This document shows positions 23,351 to 35,399 of a stretch of 64,000 bases of DNA, one piece after another. The position numbers and the translations under genes were made by a program. The notes under the pieces are model-generated. The model had not been told where the DNA came from and did no database searches. It saw only the letters and a list, made by a program, of their open reading frames with translations. The first letter of the stretch is position 1. Every line of letters begins with the position of its first letter. The DNA comes from Scalesia atractyloides (taxonomy: Eukaryota > Streptophyta > Magnoliopsida > Asterales > Asteraceae), in NCBI GenBank assembly GCA_947069175.1, contig CAMTDV010000013.1, positions 25,857,857 to 25,921,856 on the forward strand. Direction: 5' to 3'.

Positions 23351-25290
23351 TAAAAAGGGTTGATTTTATACCTCATTTGATACAATTTATATGTTGCATT
23401 TAGCGCATATCATATCCATTATAGATACTTGATCTACCTAATTTCTCTTCAAGTTCCTTCATAAATTCAATCTCTTGAGCTGAGTATTCTTTCTTTCGTC
23501 TTTATGTGGTTAACATAGGTACATCGGATAACAACGAAGGTGGTTGAAGCTACATTGATTCAAAACTCATTACTTTAGGAAGTAGTATTGTCATAATAAC
23601 ATTGGTCAACATGGTGTACCTAATATCTTGGTATCAAATCATGCAAATATGTCCCTTCCCACCATTCATTTTTTATTTCAAGATTATTCATTATTAACAA
23701 ATATGATATTTTATGAAACGAATCTTGTTTTATCCTTTTGAACGTATTTATTCCTAGTTTATCAAAGCTCTTGATCCTACCTTTTTCTATCTCAACAACT
23801 GCATTTACCTCAAGATTCAACGATGAATTTAACAAATTTTGTCTTAAATGTTGACCTTTCCCATCTACCCGAATAACCATCTTGTATTTTTGTGAATATC
23901 TCTGAGCAAATTCCATTGTTTTATCTGTTTTTCCCATTCTAGGTCTATCATTAATACACAGAACACTGTTTTAAACGAGTTTCTTCCCATCAAAACTTTA
24001 TTGTTCTTTGTCAATTTTAGTCTATGTAAGTTTCATTACTCTACCAATAAAAAAAATATTTCTGGAAAATGGAATTTCCTTTGGCATGGATTTTGTATAT
24101 TGAACAAAAATTGCAACATACTAAGGTTTTGAACTGAACTCTTCATCCATCTTTAACCGGTGCCCTTCCAACTTAATTGTTTCTTCTCCCATGATACAAA
24201 TTCTTTAGTTGAACCAACTACTCCAACATGCTCCCGAATTTGATCGCATGGTCCAGCCAGAGGCTGAAATGCACCCACCCACAAAGTGTCTTTGATTCCA
24301 ATTCTATTTCTTCTTGATCCATGACTATTACATTAGGCAAAAATAAGGAAACTAACTTTTTCTTCCTTATTTCTTGATCAACCTTTTCAGTTCCTACACT
24401 CTTATTTCGATTTAAAGTGTCATTCTCATGTTGATCTTTCTCAAGTGTGTCATTAAAAAGATCATTACAAACACTAATGCATTCCACATTGATATCTTTT
24501 TAATGTATATCATTACAAAGATCAACATGAAGCTAATTACTTTCATTATTGTAATCATTTTCCTTTGCAATATCATCATTATCAAATAATTCTTGCATCT
24601 CAATCTCAAACTTGTACATTGAATTCACCTAAATCTTTGCCTATAACATTTAGACATTCCATTTATGTTTTCTTTAATGTCCTTTCCTAGTTCAGTAGCA
24701 TCGTCATTCTTTATATTTAATGAATGCTTAATGTTAACCATTGATTCAATTTGGATTTTTTTTGTGTCATGAATGATCTCCTGAATCACATTTCCATTTT
24801 CAAATTCATCATTCTCATTTTGAAACCCATTAGGCAATTCATCAATAACATCTTTTTTTTTAAATTTCAGATGTAACATCTGATTCATTTTTCAGATTCT
24901 ATTGGCATTTCATCAAACACCTTAGGTGCAGTTTCAGTTTTTGTTGATTCAGATGAATATGAATCTAACCTTTTGATCATCTCTTCCAATAAGTGTTGAA
25001 TTTGAGTCTGGACTGTTGATTCTTTTTGGTTGACATCTTTTGTTACTACTTTCATTTTCGTTTCTTGACTTTTAGTGTTCCAGATTGGTGCTCCAAGTCA
25101 TTCATTTGAACGTCTTAACCCTCTCCAAATCTCGTAATCTGTTGGTGGATTCAAATAATGCAGTAAGTAGCCACAAAAATGATCCATGTTCTCGTATTCC
25201 ATTCTACCACAACGATAACACCCAGTCCCACAAAAGTGAGGTATACTTCCCCATTTCATTATGCCACAAGAACACATAAATGCCATTGTT
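23351..25290 (-). pseudogene. Degenerate coding region of unknown family
   Basis: The - strand carries a run of open stretches broken by stops and frame changes: 25098-25286 (with CSCGIMKWGSIPHFCGTGCY, Cys-rich), continuing in the same frame through a single TGA to about 24890; 24625-24888; 24218-24487; and 23620-23937 (with KMVIRVDGKG). The Cys-rich part followed by IWRGLRR faintly recalls the zinc-knuckle region of DUF4283/LINE-type proteins, but I cannot assign it. It lies in retroelement territory, so transposon origin is likely. Confidence 0.3.
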
Positions 25291-25299
25291 ATATAATTG

Positions 25300-26640
25300 T
25301 CGTGATTCGCTTGCTCTGTATGATTTGATTCTGTGAATCGCTAAAGAAATTTCACCACTATGAATTGAACATAAGTTTTTGTAACAACTTTCAAGTTGTA
25401 AATTTGCAAATGTTTTCTACTGCGTATTTATCATAACAAGTACCAACTGATTCGGTCGCATATGTTGGGTGTTGAAAACCGGGGTGTGACATTAAGTATC
25501 AAATCGGGTGAAGCATGCAAAGATGGCAAATGTGGAGATAAATGTGTATACATTTTGCATCATATCATTTGTTATTCCTATTTTCCTTTTGTTAATCTTT
25601 ATTTAATATTTTACAGTTTCTCAACGTGTGTGCTCCTCACAAGTTTACAATCTGGTTTCTTACAGAGAAACCCATAGTTACACGAATAAATTAAAAAAAA
25701 ACACATATATAACCCACATTACCCTGCCCATCATACAAACACAATCTTTACACTTACACGAATAACAAACATCTTGCAATAGTAAAAAAGATTCATTACA
25801 AAAATACTTTTTTGATAGCATATGAGTTTCCGTAAACAATATATTACATAAATAATAAGAGAAAATTAATCAAATCCCATAATCCCCACGTTATCCAAAG
25901 CTTACAATTAACAAAGATGCCTATTAAGATCTTATAAAGAGCTACAATTCCATAAGTAAGAGTCTGATCGCATACAATTTTTTTTAGTAACAACTTACTC
26001 CTACTCTTAAATCTACACTATTTGTTCACTGTAAGATTTGAGCCATTAACCTTTACGTCTTACGGGAAACAATTTTCCCATATTACTAAAAGCTTTTGAT
26101 GCTAAGAAATCCAACCAAATTTACGACCACAGGTCCCTAATACTAAAGCATGACACAAACTAAAGTTAGTGTTGTAAACTTGTAATCCAACCTTGGCCTC
26201 AACGCTATTGATGAACGAGGCTCATTGGTGACTTGTTGTTTCTTCAATCTTACTAGATCTTACTTTTTGTTGTTTAACAATAAATGTAAAAAAGTAATCT
26301 TAAACAACTTTAAGAAAAATCTTTACGTGAGTTCATATTAGAAACCTTATTACAAAATGAACATAAACTGAAAGCATTCAACATTTCTAATATTAGAAAC
26401 CTTGTTACAAAATGAACATAAACTCAAAACATTCAAATTTCTTTCAAACTAACCAAAACGTATAACTATAAACAAATCCCATAAATTACTTTAAAAAAAG
26501 AATTCAATTATACAACTATGTTACACAATTGTTTACTTAATTTTATTTCTCAATATCCCTAAAGGCTAGGGTACCTTCATTATCAAAGTGAAATTCGTAA
26601 AAACTATAGAAACCTCATAAAAGTATGCATTCTAATTTGA
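25300..26640. other. AT-rich intergenic DNA
   Basis: No gene is supported. GGGGTGTGACA at about 25480-25490 is the inverse of the TGTCACACCCC LTR start, so a scrap of an inverted LTR may end there. A tandem pair around GAAACCTTATTACAAAATGA lies at 26340-26430. Confidence 0.3.
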
Positions 26641-26704
26641 ATAAATTACATGTTCTGTCCTTTATGTTTATACCATTTTTCAATGATATCCATTAACTTT
26701 AATT

Positions 26705-26857
26705 CGTCCTTTACGTTTATACTATTTTTTCAATGGTGTCCTTTGACTTTAAAATGTCAGTAACAATCCTTTACGTTTTAAAAACGTAAAGGATGATTCT
26801 TGACATTTTTAAGTTAAAGGATGTCCATTAAAATTGGTGTAAACGTAAAGACCAAAA
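26705..26857. repeat. Fold-back inverted repeat (hairpin)
   Basis: Two arms of about 75 bp meet near 26780 (CCTTTACGTTTT then AAAACGTAAAGG) and pair with moderate mismatch over GTTTA.AC.A.TTT.AATGG..TCCTTT. A further direct copy of the left arm lies at 26650-26704. This is typical of fold-back MITEs; a transcript would form a long hairpin. Confidence 0.75.
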
Positions 26858-26957
26858 AATGTAGCTAGTCCTTCTAATTTAAATGTGATATCACGTATCT
26901 TAGAGCATTCACATCAGGTTTTCTATATGGTCACTTTTTTAACATTATAGAAAAAAA

Positions 26958-28268
26958 GAGTAAAATGAATGGATAGTCCTTGTGGTTTAGTAAAATAATC
27001 CTATAGTCCCTAACTTTTGGAAATTGCATGTATACTCTATGTGGATTGCTTGTTTGTTACTCGATAGTCCTTGAAATAGATGGAAGTTAGTTTCCTCAAT
27101 TAAGTGTATGTTGAATTACAAAATTACCATAAAAGACAATATATAATAGAACATTAAAAAAGATAACTTGAGTGCGGTCCATTTCTTTTTATAAACATAA
27201 ATCACCCCACCCCCACCCACCCTCTCCATCCCCTGATTCTTCTCTCTACCCCATCACCACCACAACTGCTTCTGCCCGCCTCCGACATCACCGCCCACTC
27301 CTACCCTCCTTCCATCCACGCCACACTCCCACCACCACTTTTGCGGATGTGATTACCGATGGGAAATACTCCAAACAAACAGAACCGATGCTACTGTTCA
27401 TCTTGATTTGGTCAACAAAGGAGCGACCCGAACCCATGTCTTCAGCCACACATTTGTCACCTCTAGTTGTACCTTCCGCTGTGAAAGAAGTACCACCCAC
27501 TATCTCAGTGTTGCAAGCTGTTGAGAGAGTCTGGATAGAGGATGTCTGGACCGATATTGGAACTGGTTCGACTTCTTCCATCACTGTCGCATTATTAACT
27601 GCTGGAACCCGCCCCCGTAATAGATCCTCAACACATCGTGTCCGTCCAATTTGATGGATCTTCAATTGTATGCTATTTTGGTGGAGCAGAGAATAATCGA
27701 CGGTGTGGATTGTGCTACCAACTTGCTATGACTGTATGCGGTTAACAGCTTATTGCCTACTTTGCATGAGTTGTTGTGAGGTATACTTTGTTCAACGGCC
27801 CCAAATAATACATGATCACATAGCATTTTATATGTTACTAATTTCATTTAGTGGGTTTGACTTTTAAGTAATACTTTATAAAACTATAATATAAATAGAT
27901 AGTGTTACATATTTGGGAAGGGAAGATGCAGTAGCGGGAGGGAGTTGGCAGAAGTGGCGGTGGTGAGGGTGAGGTGGGGAAGATAGAAAGGGTGGGTCGT
28001 AGTGGGGTGGGTGATTTTGTTTTATAAAAATAAAGTTGGCCCCATTCATTTATCTTTATTTCAATGTTTTATTATATATTGTTTTTAATGGTAAGGGTAA
28101 ATATGTCATTTCACATCCACTTAACTGAGAAAACTAACGTCCATCCACTTCAGGAACTATCTGAGTAACAAACGAGCAAACCACATATAGCATACATGTA
28201 ATTTCTAAAAGTTTGGGACTATTGGTGTTATTTTACGAAACCACAGGGACTATCTGTGCATTTTACTC
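26958..28268. mobile_element. Mutator-like element with about 280-bp terminal inverted repeats
   Basis: The ends GAGTAAAATG (26958) and CATTTTACTC (28259-28268) begin inverted repeats that run about 280 bp inward (to about 27235 and from about 27970), sharing TAGTCC.TGTGGTTT, AACTTTT.GAAATT and CACCCCAC. Long inverted repeats and short interiors fit MULE-type non-autonomous elements. The flanks are A-runs, so a 9-bp target duplication cannot be judged. No transposase is present. The GC-richer interior (27240-27960) could be captured host DNA. Confidence 0.7.
27172..27654 (+). other. Hypothetical ORF inside the Mutator-like element
   Basis: This is a 160-codon + strand ORF that starts inside the left inverted repeat and covers the GC-rich interior, with Pro/Ser/Thr-rich composition at the start. 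A 125-codon ORF overlaps it on the - strand, so coding is uncertain in either direction. No domain is recognised. It may be captured gene DNA or chance. Confidence 0.2.
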
Positions 28269-28269
28269 A

Positions 28270-29190
28270 AAAAAATATAAGGTTTTCTTTTATTTGTACT
28301 TTTCATTAGCATCTCTAAAATATAGATGAGGTTTAGAGAACCTACACTACTTCTCTAAATTTTGAGACTCACTGTTTATCCCTAAATATATTTTTGTGAG
28401 TGTATGAAATCAAGAAAAAAAACTAAAATAAGTATTTGTGAGTAAAATGAAAATAGATAATCTGATATTGACGATTATTAATTTTTTAGAGAAAAAACAT
28501 GCATTTTAGTTAAATTATAACGATAGAATTTCAAAACTGCTATAATGCTATTAGGTAATGTTAAATATATATATGATTCCATAATTATATATATATAATA
28601 ATCTAAATTCTAATAAATGACTTCAAATGATAACATATGGCTCTCTCTCCTTTAATTTCATAATGATGTTATTAATATTAATATGCTAGATTAATTATAT
28701 CTAACTAATATTATTAATATAGAATATTTATCTTTATCTATATTATTGTGAATATAGTTATTAAGTGTTGTGTATTATTTATTTAAATTATTAATGATAT
28801 TGTTATTAATATTTATATTATTATTACTGATAAGACATAAAAAAAATTTAGTATTGTTTACTTATTATTATTATTATTATAATTACTAGTAGTAAAAATC
28901 GTGTGCAAATATGGGTGGTGTTTAGAAACTTTACATACCACATTTTATTAAACAACAAATCACCATGACATAACATGTCATCAAAAACCGAAACAACTTT
29001 CCTTAAACTAAGGTCCTAAGTTCCAAATTGTGGCTTGAATTGTTAGACTGCCAAAACTAAACTGTGAGATGAACCGTACAAATTTCGTAGCGATCAATCA
29101 GACGACTTGCTTCTGTTGAGCAGTTTGGTCGGTTCAAAAGTTTATGAACACCCCTACATGCTACTGGTTTAATAACTAGTTTGTGTAAAA
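28270..29190. other. AT-rich intergenic DNA
   Basis: No gene was found. There are long TA/ATT-rich tracts (28550-28890, including ATTATTATTATTATTATAATT). A CTCTAAATTTTGAGACTCAC stretch at about 28350 resembles the inner part of common plant MITEs. Confidence 0.3.
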
Positions 29191-29196
29191 TCGAAT

Positions 29197-29484
29197 TTAG
29201 TAAGACCTGATATCTTTAAAAACAACCGTCTGTCCATCTTCAGCCCAAAGATGACGCAAAACAACTTCTTTTAAGCGACCATCACGGTATGCATGCTGTT
29301 AACAAAGAAACACAAAACCTTTTATAATATATTCCAATATAATTATATGATCACTATTTTCCAACCTCATGATAATACATAACATGTATATAAGACATTT
29401 AGTACATTGAATTACCTAATAAAAACTACTTGTTCCAAATGGACAAGTCTCATTTCCAAAGTCAAGTGCATGTAGTCAATAGAC
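29197..29484 (-). other. Two exon-like segments of an unidentified gene
   Basis: Exon-like pieces on the - strand are 29430-29484 (acceptor TTTTTTCCAG; a donor GTAGTT fits) and 29197-29295 (acceptor TTGTTAACAG). They join in phase to give MRLVHLEQ then HAYRDGRLKEVVLRHLWAED and end at a TAA. The protein is not recognised. It may be the 3' end of the IQD-like gene on the same strand, but IQD tails are too variable to tell, and no exon with the second half of the IQ67 domain was found between them. Confidence 0.3.
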
Positions 29485-29917
29485 CTGGAAAAAAATTCAA
29501 GTGGTGAATGAATCCAAAAAGTATTTTTGAAGTGAATAAAAATTTATAAAAAAGGAGAATTTTATAGAAATCGAATTACAAAAGCATTAGATTTCAGCTA
29601 ATCATATATGGAAAATAAGCAAGCAACAAATTGATTAATAGAGAACGACTCAACTGCCCATGTTGAGCTTTCAAACCTATGCTTGCTTTTGCTCCATAGT
29701 ATGAATTTCCACTTGCATACCCAAAGATACAAGTTTTCAACATTAGAAGAAATGGAATCTAGTAAATTACTAATAAAAATCTTTACTTACTTACTAAACA
29801 CTATAACTGGTTGAACATATTACATATACATAAAATCATATTTAACTTTTGTAAATTTGACCTAAAAAGTCAAAATGTGTCAATTAGTACTAAAGAAATA
29901 TATATGTAGTTATGTAC

Positions 29918-30337
29918 CAGATGTGCTTGATAAAAGGATTGAATCTTGATGGCGGCTGTGATTCGGGTTTACCTTATGAGCCTAGCAAGTTCAGTGGCTG
30001 CATTTGCAGCCGCCACAGCTGCTTCAGCTGCAACCCTCATAGCATTGGCTAGTGCCATTATGTGTTGTTTATCATCCTCCACATGGTTGATCACTTCTTT
30101 TTCGGATGTTTCGAGTGCATGGTAGTGGCGGTTCATCTTTAGAATCCTAAAACACCATATTCTCCACTTAGTTCCCTGAAAACAACATCAAAAGGCCTAA
30201 CATTACGGTCATGATTTAGTATACATTATAATATTTTTATTTACTTTAAAAACTTCACTCACCTTTTCATCTTTCGATTCGGCCTTGCAAGTGAAAAATC
30301 TCATAAAGAAACCAAACCAACACCTTTTCTTTCCCAT
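29918..30337 (-). pseudogene. IQ67-domain (IQD) protein, N-terminal exons with an in-frame stop
   Basis: Exon 1 (30263-30337) encodes MGKKRCWFGFFMRFFTCKAE, the typical basic IQD N-terminus. Exon 2 (29918-30175) encodes GTKWRIWCFRILK, then HIMALANAMRVAAEAAVAAA, the Ala-rich segment that precedes the IQ67 calmodulin-binding domain in IQDs, then a TAA at 29969-29971, then AAIKIQSFYQAHL (an IQ motif) up to a donor GTACAT. Exon junctions are phase 0, matching the conserved intron inside IQ67. The TAA truncates the protein just before its calmodulin-binding motif. The rest of IQ67 was not found. The gene is probably broken, unless a nearby cryptic donor (AG|GTAAAC at 29973) is used. IQDs link calmodulin to microtubules. 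Confidence 0.6.
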
Positions 30338-30819
30338 TAGAATTGTAAAAGATTATTCAATAAAAAACTAAAATAATTAGTATCTTTCAAAACATATAAC
30401 TTGGGAGTGTTTCATTAAATACATAATGAAACATAAGACCAAATGACATCACTGTACATTTTAAGGTCTAGTGAGGAAAATGAGAGAATGAAAGAAGAAA
30501 GGTAAGATCTTATCGTATTTTACCCAAAATTCAGACCTTAACTGTGTGGATTAGGAGAATAGCCGAAACCAGGGACCTGACAAACACAATTTAAAATCTC
30601 AATAATCTTAAAAATATTTGAAAAGTAAAATCCAATATCATTGATCATAGACGGAAATTTTCAAATGATTTACATTCACTCTTACCTGGTGATGACCGTT
30701 TTAGGTATTCCTTGATAGATAGAAAATAAAAACAATAACAATTACATGTGATTAAAATTTGAAGTATTAGAAAATAAAAATTACATATGAAATAAGAAAA
30801 CTAATCAGATAGTTAAACT

Positions 30820-31145
30820 CTAATAGCAAGAATCAAGAAACTTTAACTTTAACTCCATCGAGCACTGAACCTCTCGATGTATGTCCTTGATCTTTGTCAT
30901 GAACTCCAGGTCTGTATCTCCACATTCTATATTACTCGCAACACACAGGTCACGAACGGAAGTCGTCGGCATCCCCCTCAGGTCTCTCGAAACCTGGTCT
31001 CTTGTCAGAAGACCTGGTTGCAGACCGTTAAAACACCTCTTTAGCTCTTGAAGAGTAGACCTATCAGCATAAACTTGCTCTTCGATTTATTTAATAAAGC
31101 GTTGCTTTAAATCGTCAAATGGTGCAGAAGTATATGATGCTATTT
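30820..31145 (-). pseudogene. Small unidentified ORF with one in-frame TAA
   Basis: The - strand is open for 89 codons from 31086 down to a TAG at 30820-30822 (with QVYADRSTLQELKRCFNGLQ), and the same frame is open upstream of a TAA at 31087-31089 (with APFDDLKQRFIK) without an ATG. A TATA-like TATAAATA lies at 31151-31158 on the - strand. The predicted protein is helical and charged. I do not recognise it. The pattern fits a small gene with a nonsense mutation and a lost start. Confidence 0.4.
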
Positions 31146-31636
31146 TAACGTATTTATAACAACTGTTGCAAAACTATAACAGTTGCTCTTCTATTTGACT
31201 AAATGAATCGATGTATGATGCAAACATTTGAATTGGCAATAGTATTAATAGTGAAATATCTAACAGCCCAAATGTCATATTTTAATGCAAGCATTAAATA
31301 AAAATTTATATTTAAAAGCCATGTACATTTAATAATTTAATAGGAAAAAACGTGTACATTTATATTCAAAAACCCTGTGCATTTAATGCAAAACATTTAA
31401 AAAATGAGTTCTCATTGGAAAGCAGGTAAAATTAAATATATAGAAACCTAAAGGACAAAATTTAAATTTTCAAAAACATGTTATCATAATTAGGAATCAT
31501 CTCTTCATTTAATATATCAAACATTGTAAACACTATAAAAAGATGATGATTAGTTTAGTTGAAAACATCAACAATTCACTTTTAAAAATTGTTCATCGAA
31601 AAACAAACCATCCAAAAACAATCACACTCTTTCTAA

Positions 31637-31963
31637 ATGACAAACAGAACCTTCTACCACTGGGCAGATACCAACGCTGTTAAAATGGAATTTTCAGATG
31701 AAGAACTCAACCAAAAACTTGCTATCATGAGTGACAATTATTACAAGCAAACCTAGAGTAGCATTGCACTGCTGGATGAAGTTGTCCATTCCACTCCATC
31801 GGAGTTCAAAGATAAAGCAGAAGACTTTATCACACAGCTGCTGAAACAGGATCAAAAGACTTGCGATATGCTAGCTGATTTGCAAATTAAAAGAAAGAAT
31901 GAAATTGCATGGAAAAAGGCGAGAGTCATAGATTTCCTAGGTAGCGTTAATTGTAGCGTGTAA
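31637..31963 (+). pseudogene. Small unidentified ORF with one in-frame TAG
   Basis: From ATG at 31637 the + strand is open for 108 codons to TAA at 31961-31963 except for one TAG at codon 40 (31754-31756). It includes HWADTNAVKMEFSDEELNQK before the stop and DKAEDFITQLLKQDQKTCDM after it, a helical, charged protein. A good TATA box (TATAAAAA, 31534-31541) lies about 100 bases upstream of the ATG. It is divergent from the broken ORF at 30820-31145. The family is unknown to me; it may be a recently silenced gene. Confidence 0.45.
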
Positions 31964-32434
31964 TGTTTAGGATTTTGTTATTCACCATTTAATTTCGAAT
32001 GAAGAAAATTCGGACTTTGTTTTTTGTAGAGTTATAGTCTTTTTATGAGTGATCAATTGGTAAAATGACAAATTTACCCTTTAATTCCTAACATGACTTA
32101 TTGAATGAATAAAATACCCTTTAACTATCAGTTATCAATTAGCAAACAAAGTATGACATACGCAAATAACCTATTGATTTCAATTTGTGTATGTGAAATT
32201 AACAAACCTGAGACTCCATTCAGGTATGTGTATGTGAATAAATCAGAAGCAAGTATGTGTATGTGAAAATAACAAACCTTAGAATCATGCTATATGTACA
32301 CTCATAGAGTCACCCTTATCAAGAATCAAGAATATACAATTTGGTTAAGTATAGTAACTATTCATGATTTCTTGTTATCAATATTATATGTAAGGAAAAC
32401 ACAAATTATATATACCCAAACAAAAACTTAGTAC

Positions 32435-32658
32435 CTTTATCCCAGCCAGCAGAGTCCGAGACATCTGCATTCAAACAAAGACAAAAACAATGCTCAAAAA
32501 ACATTAATGTGAAAACTACACACGCCTATGCTATACTAAAAACCATGAAAGTGAAGGTTTTACCTGTCATATAGACCAAATCGTTCACAGTGATAAGCCA
32601 ACTTTGAGTAGCTTTTGGCCTACTTACATGTTCCTCGTAATATATTATAGCAACGCAT
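32435..32658 (-). other. Two exon-like segments of an unidentified gene
   Basis: The exon at 32564-32658 (acceptor TTTATGCAG, donor GTAAAACC) encodes CVAIIYYEEHVSRPKATQSW and LITVNDLVYMT. The exon at 32435-32464 (acceptor TGAATGCAG, donor GTACTAAG) encodes DVSDSAGWDK. Phases match (phase 1 both sides). Good splice sites and consistent phase argue for a real - strand gene or recent pseudogene. The domain is not recognised. Confidence 0.35.
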
Positions 32659-33280
32659 CTGCATAAATAATCATTGTAAAAAACTAAAAATATAACAGTT
32701 GCCCAAAAGCAATGCAACTGTAGATACCTCTGCATAAGCAAAAAGGTCAATAGATTAAGGCTTAATTAGAATAAACAAGTCATAACACCATCCTAAAATT
32801 TCAGTGAGTAAACAGTAAAATCAAATATTTTTAATTACAATAAAATCTTGACTTCAGTTTGACTTTTAACCGCTTATTTATCAAAATGATTTACTGTTTA
32901 TATGAAACAATATTAACCTATTTAAACATGGATTTAAATATTTAAGCTGCTTATTTATCAAAACCACCTTAAACATTTCACACAACAGAAAAGGTCAAGC
33001 CTAATTTGTACACACTTAAGAGTGGATTTCAATCATAGTAGCTAACTCTTAAAACACCATGACATAACTGTATTAAAATCATAAGATTAAAGATTGAATT
33101 ACCCTGCTTGAGCATCATTGTAGGACAGTTCATATGAGAGACATGGTCTATGCATCGTTGTAGGCCGTTCATATGTAAAAAAGATTAAAAACTCAACCAA
33201 AGCTCGTATGCATCATTTAAAAAAATATAAGAAGAAAATAACACTTTATCTAAGGCACACCATACCAACCTTTGACAATT

Positions 33281-34085
33281 TCAATGAATGTCACCCAAAG
33301 TACCATTCAACGTAATGAAAGCCGTCTCAAACTCATACACAGAAACCTCAACTTCAATATTCAACAGACGCCTAAACAACTGCATAACAAAACAAAAACC
33401 AGGTGATGTATTCAACTTGTTACATTCCAATTTTTTGTGTGAAAATAATGCATAATTTGATCTATTCGACCATAAACAATACAAAATGGAAATGAGTACG
33501 CACCTTATGGCGATGAAATGATGTTTCTCTAATCTCAATAGTGACAACATCCATATAGTCCATTTGTATACTAACTAAAACAAAACACAAAATTAAATAT
33601 TTAAATGCTAAATGCAAACACCGATAATTATTATCATCAAGTGACTGTGTTGTAATATCACTAAATCTTCCTAAACATCATATGTATGCTAAATAGAATA
33701 TGAATGTCGCTCAAAGTACCATTCAACGTAATGAAAACCGTCTCAAACTCATACACAGAGAACTCAACTTCAATATTCAACAAACGCCTAAACATCCGCA
33801 TAACAAAACAAAAACCAAGTGATGTATTCAACTTTTTACCTTCCATTTGTTGTGTGAAAATAATGCATAATTTGATCTATTCGATCATAACAATATCAAA
33901 TGGAAACGATTACGCACTTTACGGAGATGAAACGACGTTTCTCCAATCTCAATAGTGACAGCAGACATATAGTCCACTTGTATACTAACCGAAACAAAAC
34001 ACATAATTAAATATTTAAATGCTAAATGCAAACACCGATAATTATTATCATCAAGTGACTGTATTGTGATTATCACTAAATCTTT
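33281..34085 (-). pseudogene. Tandemly duplicated two-exon segment of an unidentified gene
   Basis: A block of about 400 bp is repeated with a 416-base period (33285-33670 and 33702-34085). Each copy holds the same two exon-like pieces on the - strand: one with TIEIRETSFH (copy 1) or TIEIGETSFH (copy 2), ending at a GTGCGTA donor, and one with RRLLNIEVE and SVYEFET, then FITLNGTL. In copy 1 the second exon has acceptor TTATGCAG and runs to a TGA at 33281-33283. In copy 2 the acceptor AG reads GG, so it is probably dead. The family is not recognised. Confidence 0.5.
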
Positions 34086-34569
34086 CTAATAATCATATGT
34101 ACGTCACTCAAACTCCTAAACATCATATGTAGAGAACGGTCTTGATTGCAGAGTACGTTCCTGATTTGTTCATCATAGCCTTTATGAGATCAGTCAGTAA
34201 ATATTTGAGAGAGAGTGTGAGATAGCTTAAATGAGTAAACCATACAACCCACGACACAAAATTATTGAAGATTTAGCAACACTTGTAACAAAATTGTTAT
34301 TTTTTGAACACGATTAAGAATATACAGTTCATTGTAATCATCAGACATGAATACGACTAAGACCATTGTTCGATGATGATCAAAAATTAATAAATCAAAT
34401 AACAAAACAAAACTAATATTCAAAAGATTGCTAACCTGAATTAGTTAGGGAGCAGCAACAAAAAAGATGAGAGGTAATTTATAAGGGAAGAAACAAATTA
34501 ACATCAGAAAGAGGAGAAATCGAAAAAATAAAATTAAACCTAGATTACATACCGATCGATTGTAGCACC

Positions 34570-35190
34570 CGAATTGTAGAAGAAGCAAGAAGAAGTATGC
34601 GGTTATCGGCCCCTAATGATGATGATCGATATGACATGCATTATACAAAAATTTATTGCAATATATAGATGAATGTTCGACGGAGCAGTGACGGATTGCG
34701 GTGACAAAATGATCAGAGATATGTAGGAGAAGTAGATAGGGAAGGGCTGAGTGAAATCGATGTTGGTGAAGGAGCTGAGAGATGAGATGATGGAGTTGTG
34801 TTTAGGGTGAAGTGGAAAGGGATAGAGAGAACAGAGATTTGGATTTGAATTTCAATTGTGAGATATATAACCAAATTATAACATGCAAAGCAATTAATGA
34901 GCTCATTCCAACCCATTTACTATTTTGAACTTCAAATTTCAAATTAAATAATATTATAAGTTTTTAAATTAAATAATTAAATGATATTTATGATGTAATA
35001 ATGGAGTACAAAATGAAGTAAGAAAAGCTTAGGTGACATAACTCAGAGCATGACACATCAGCATTGTAATTATGCTCATATTTTCTTTTATAGTAAAGGG
35101 AGATTATTAATAAATGAAAAATCTTTAAGGAAAGATGTTATTTTTTGGTGTTTTCTCACATTTATGTTTTTGAATCTCTCTCTAATATTT
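34570..35190. other. Unassigned; possible 5' flank of the broken - strand gene
   Basis: No coding frame stands out. The - strand from about 34920 to 34700 is pyrimidine-rich, like a promoter or 5' UTR, and may belong to the exon series at 32435-34085, but no first exon could be fixed. Confidence 0.25.
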
Positions 35191-35194
35191 TTAA

Positions 35195-35395
35195 TGGCTT
35201 CGGTGTAATTGACTTGCCACACGGTAGGCTATACATGCCGCACCTTACCAAGTTCGAATCCTTGAATAACGGTGTTCTCCTAGATTAGTGGCATAAACTT
35301 GTTGGATTCAAACTTAAGACGCACAGGAGGAAAAGACTTTGTGCAAAAACTCTTGACCAACTGGGCTATACCACGTTGGCAGACCTCTCTACTAC
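35195..35395. mobile_element. Two tRNA-like (SINE-type) heads in opposite orientation
   Basis: On the - strand TATAGCCCAGTTGGTC (A-box, about 35365-35380) is followed by TTTGAATCC (B-box, about 35315). On the + strand TTGCCACACGG (about 35215) is followed by GTTCGAATCC (about 35252). Both have tRNA-like box spacing. This could be two SINEs, or one element with a second tRNA-derived piece. Confidence 0.45.
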
Positions 35396-35399
35396 TAAA

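Noticed and set aside
25462..25677. Possible small Cys-rich (metallothionein-like) protein with CKDGKCGDKC
   Set aside because: Only one short Cys cluster, followed by hydrophobic junk sequence, with no partner domain or splice sites; probably chance.
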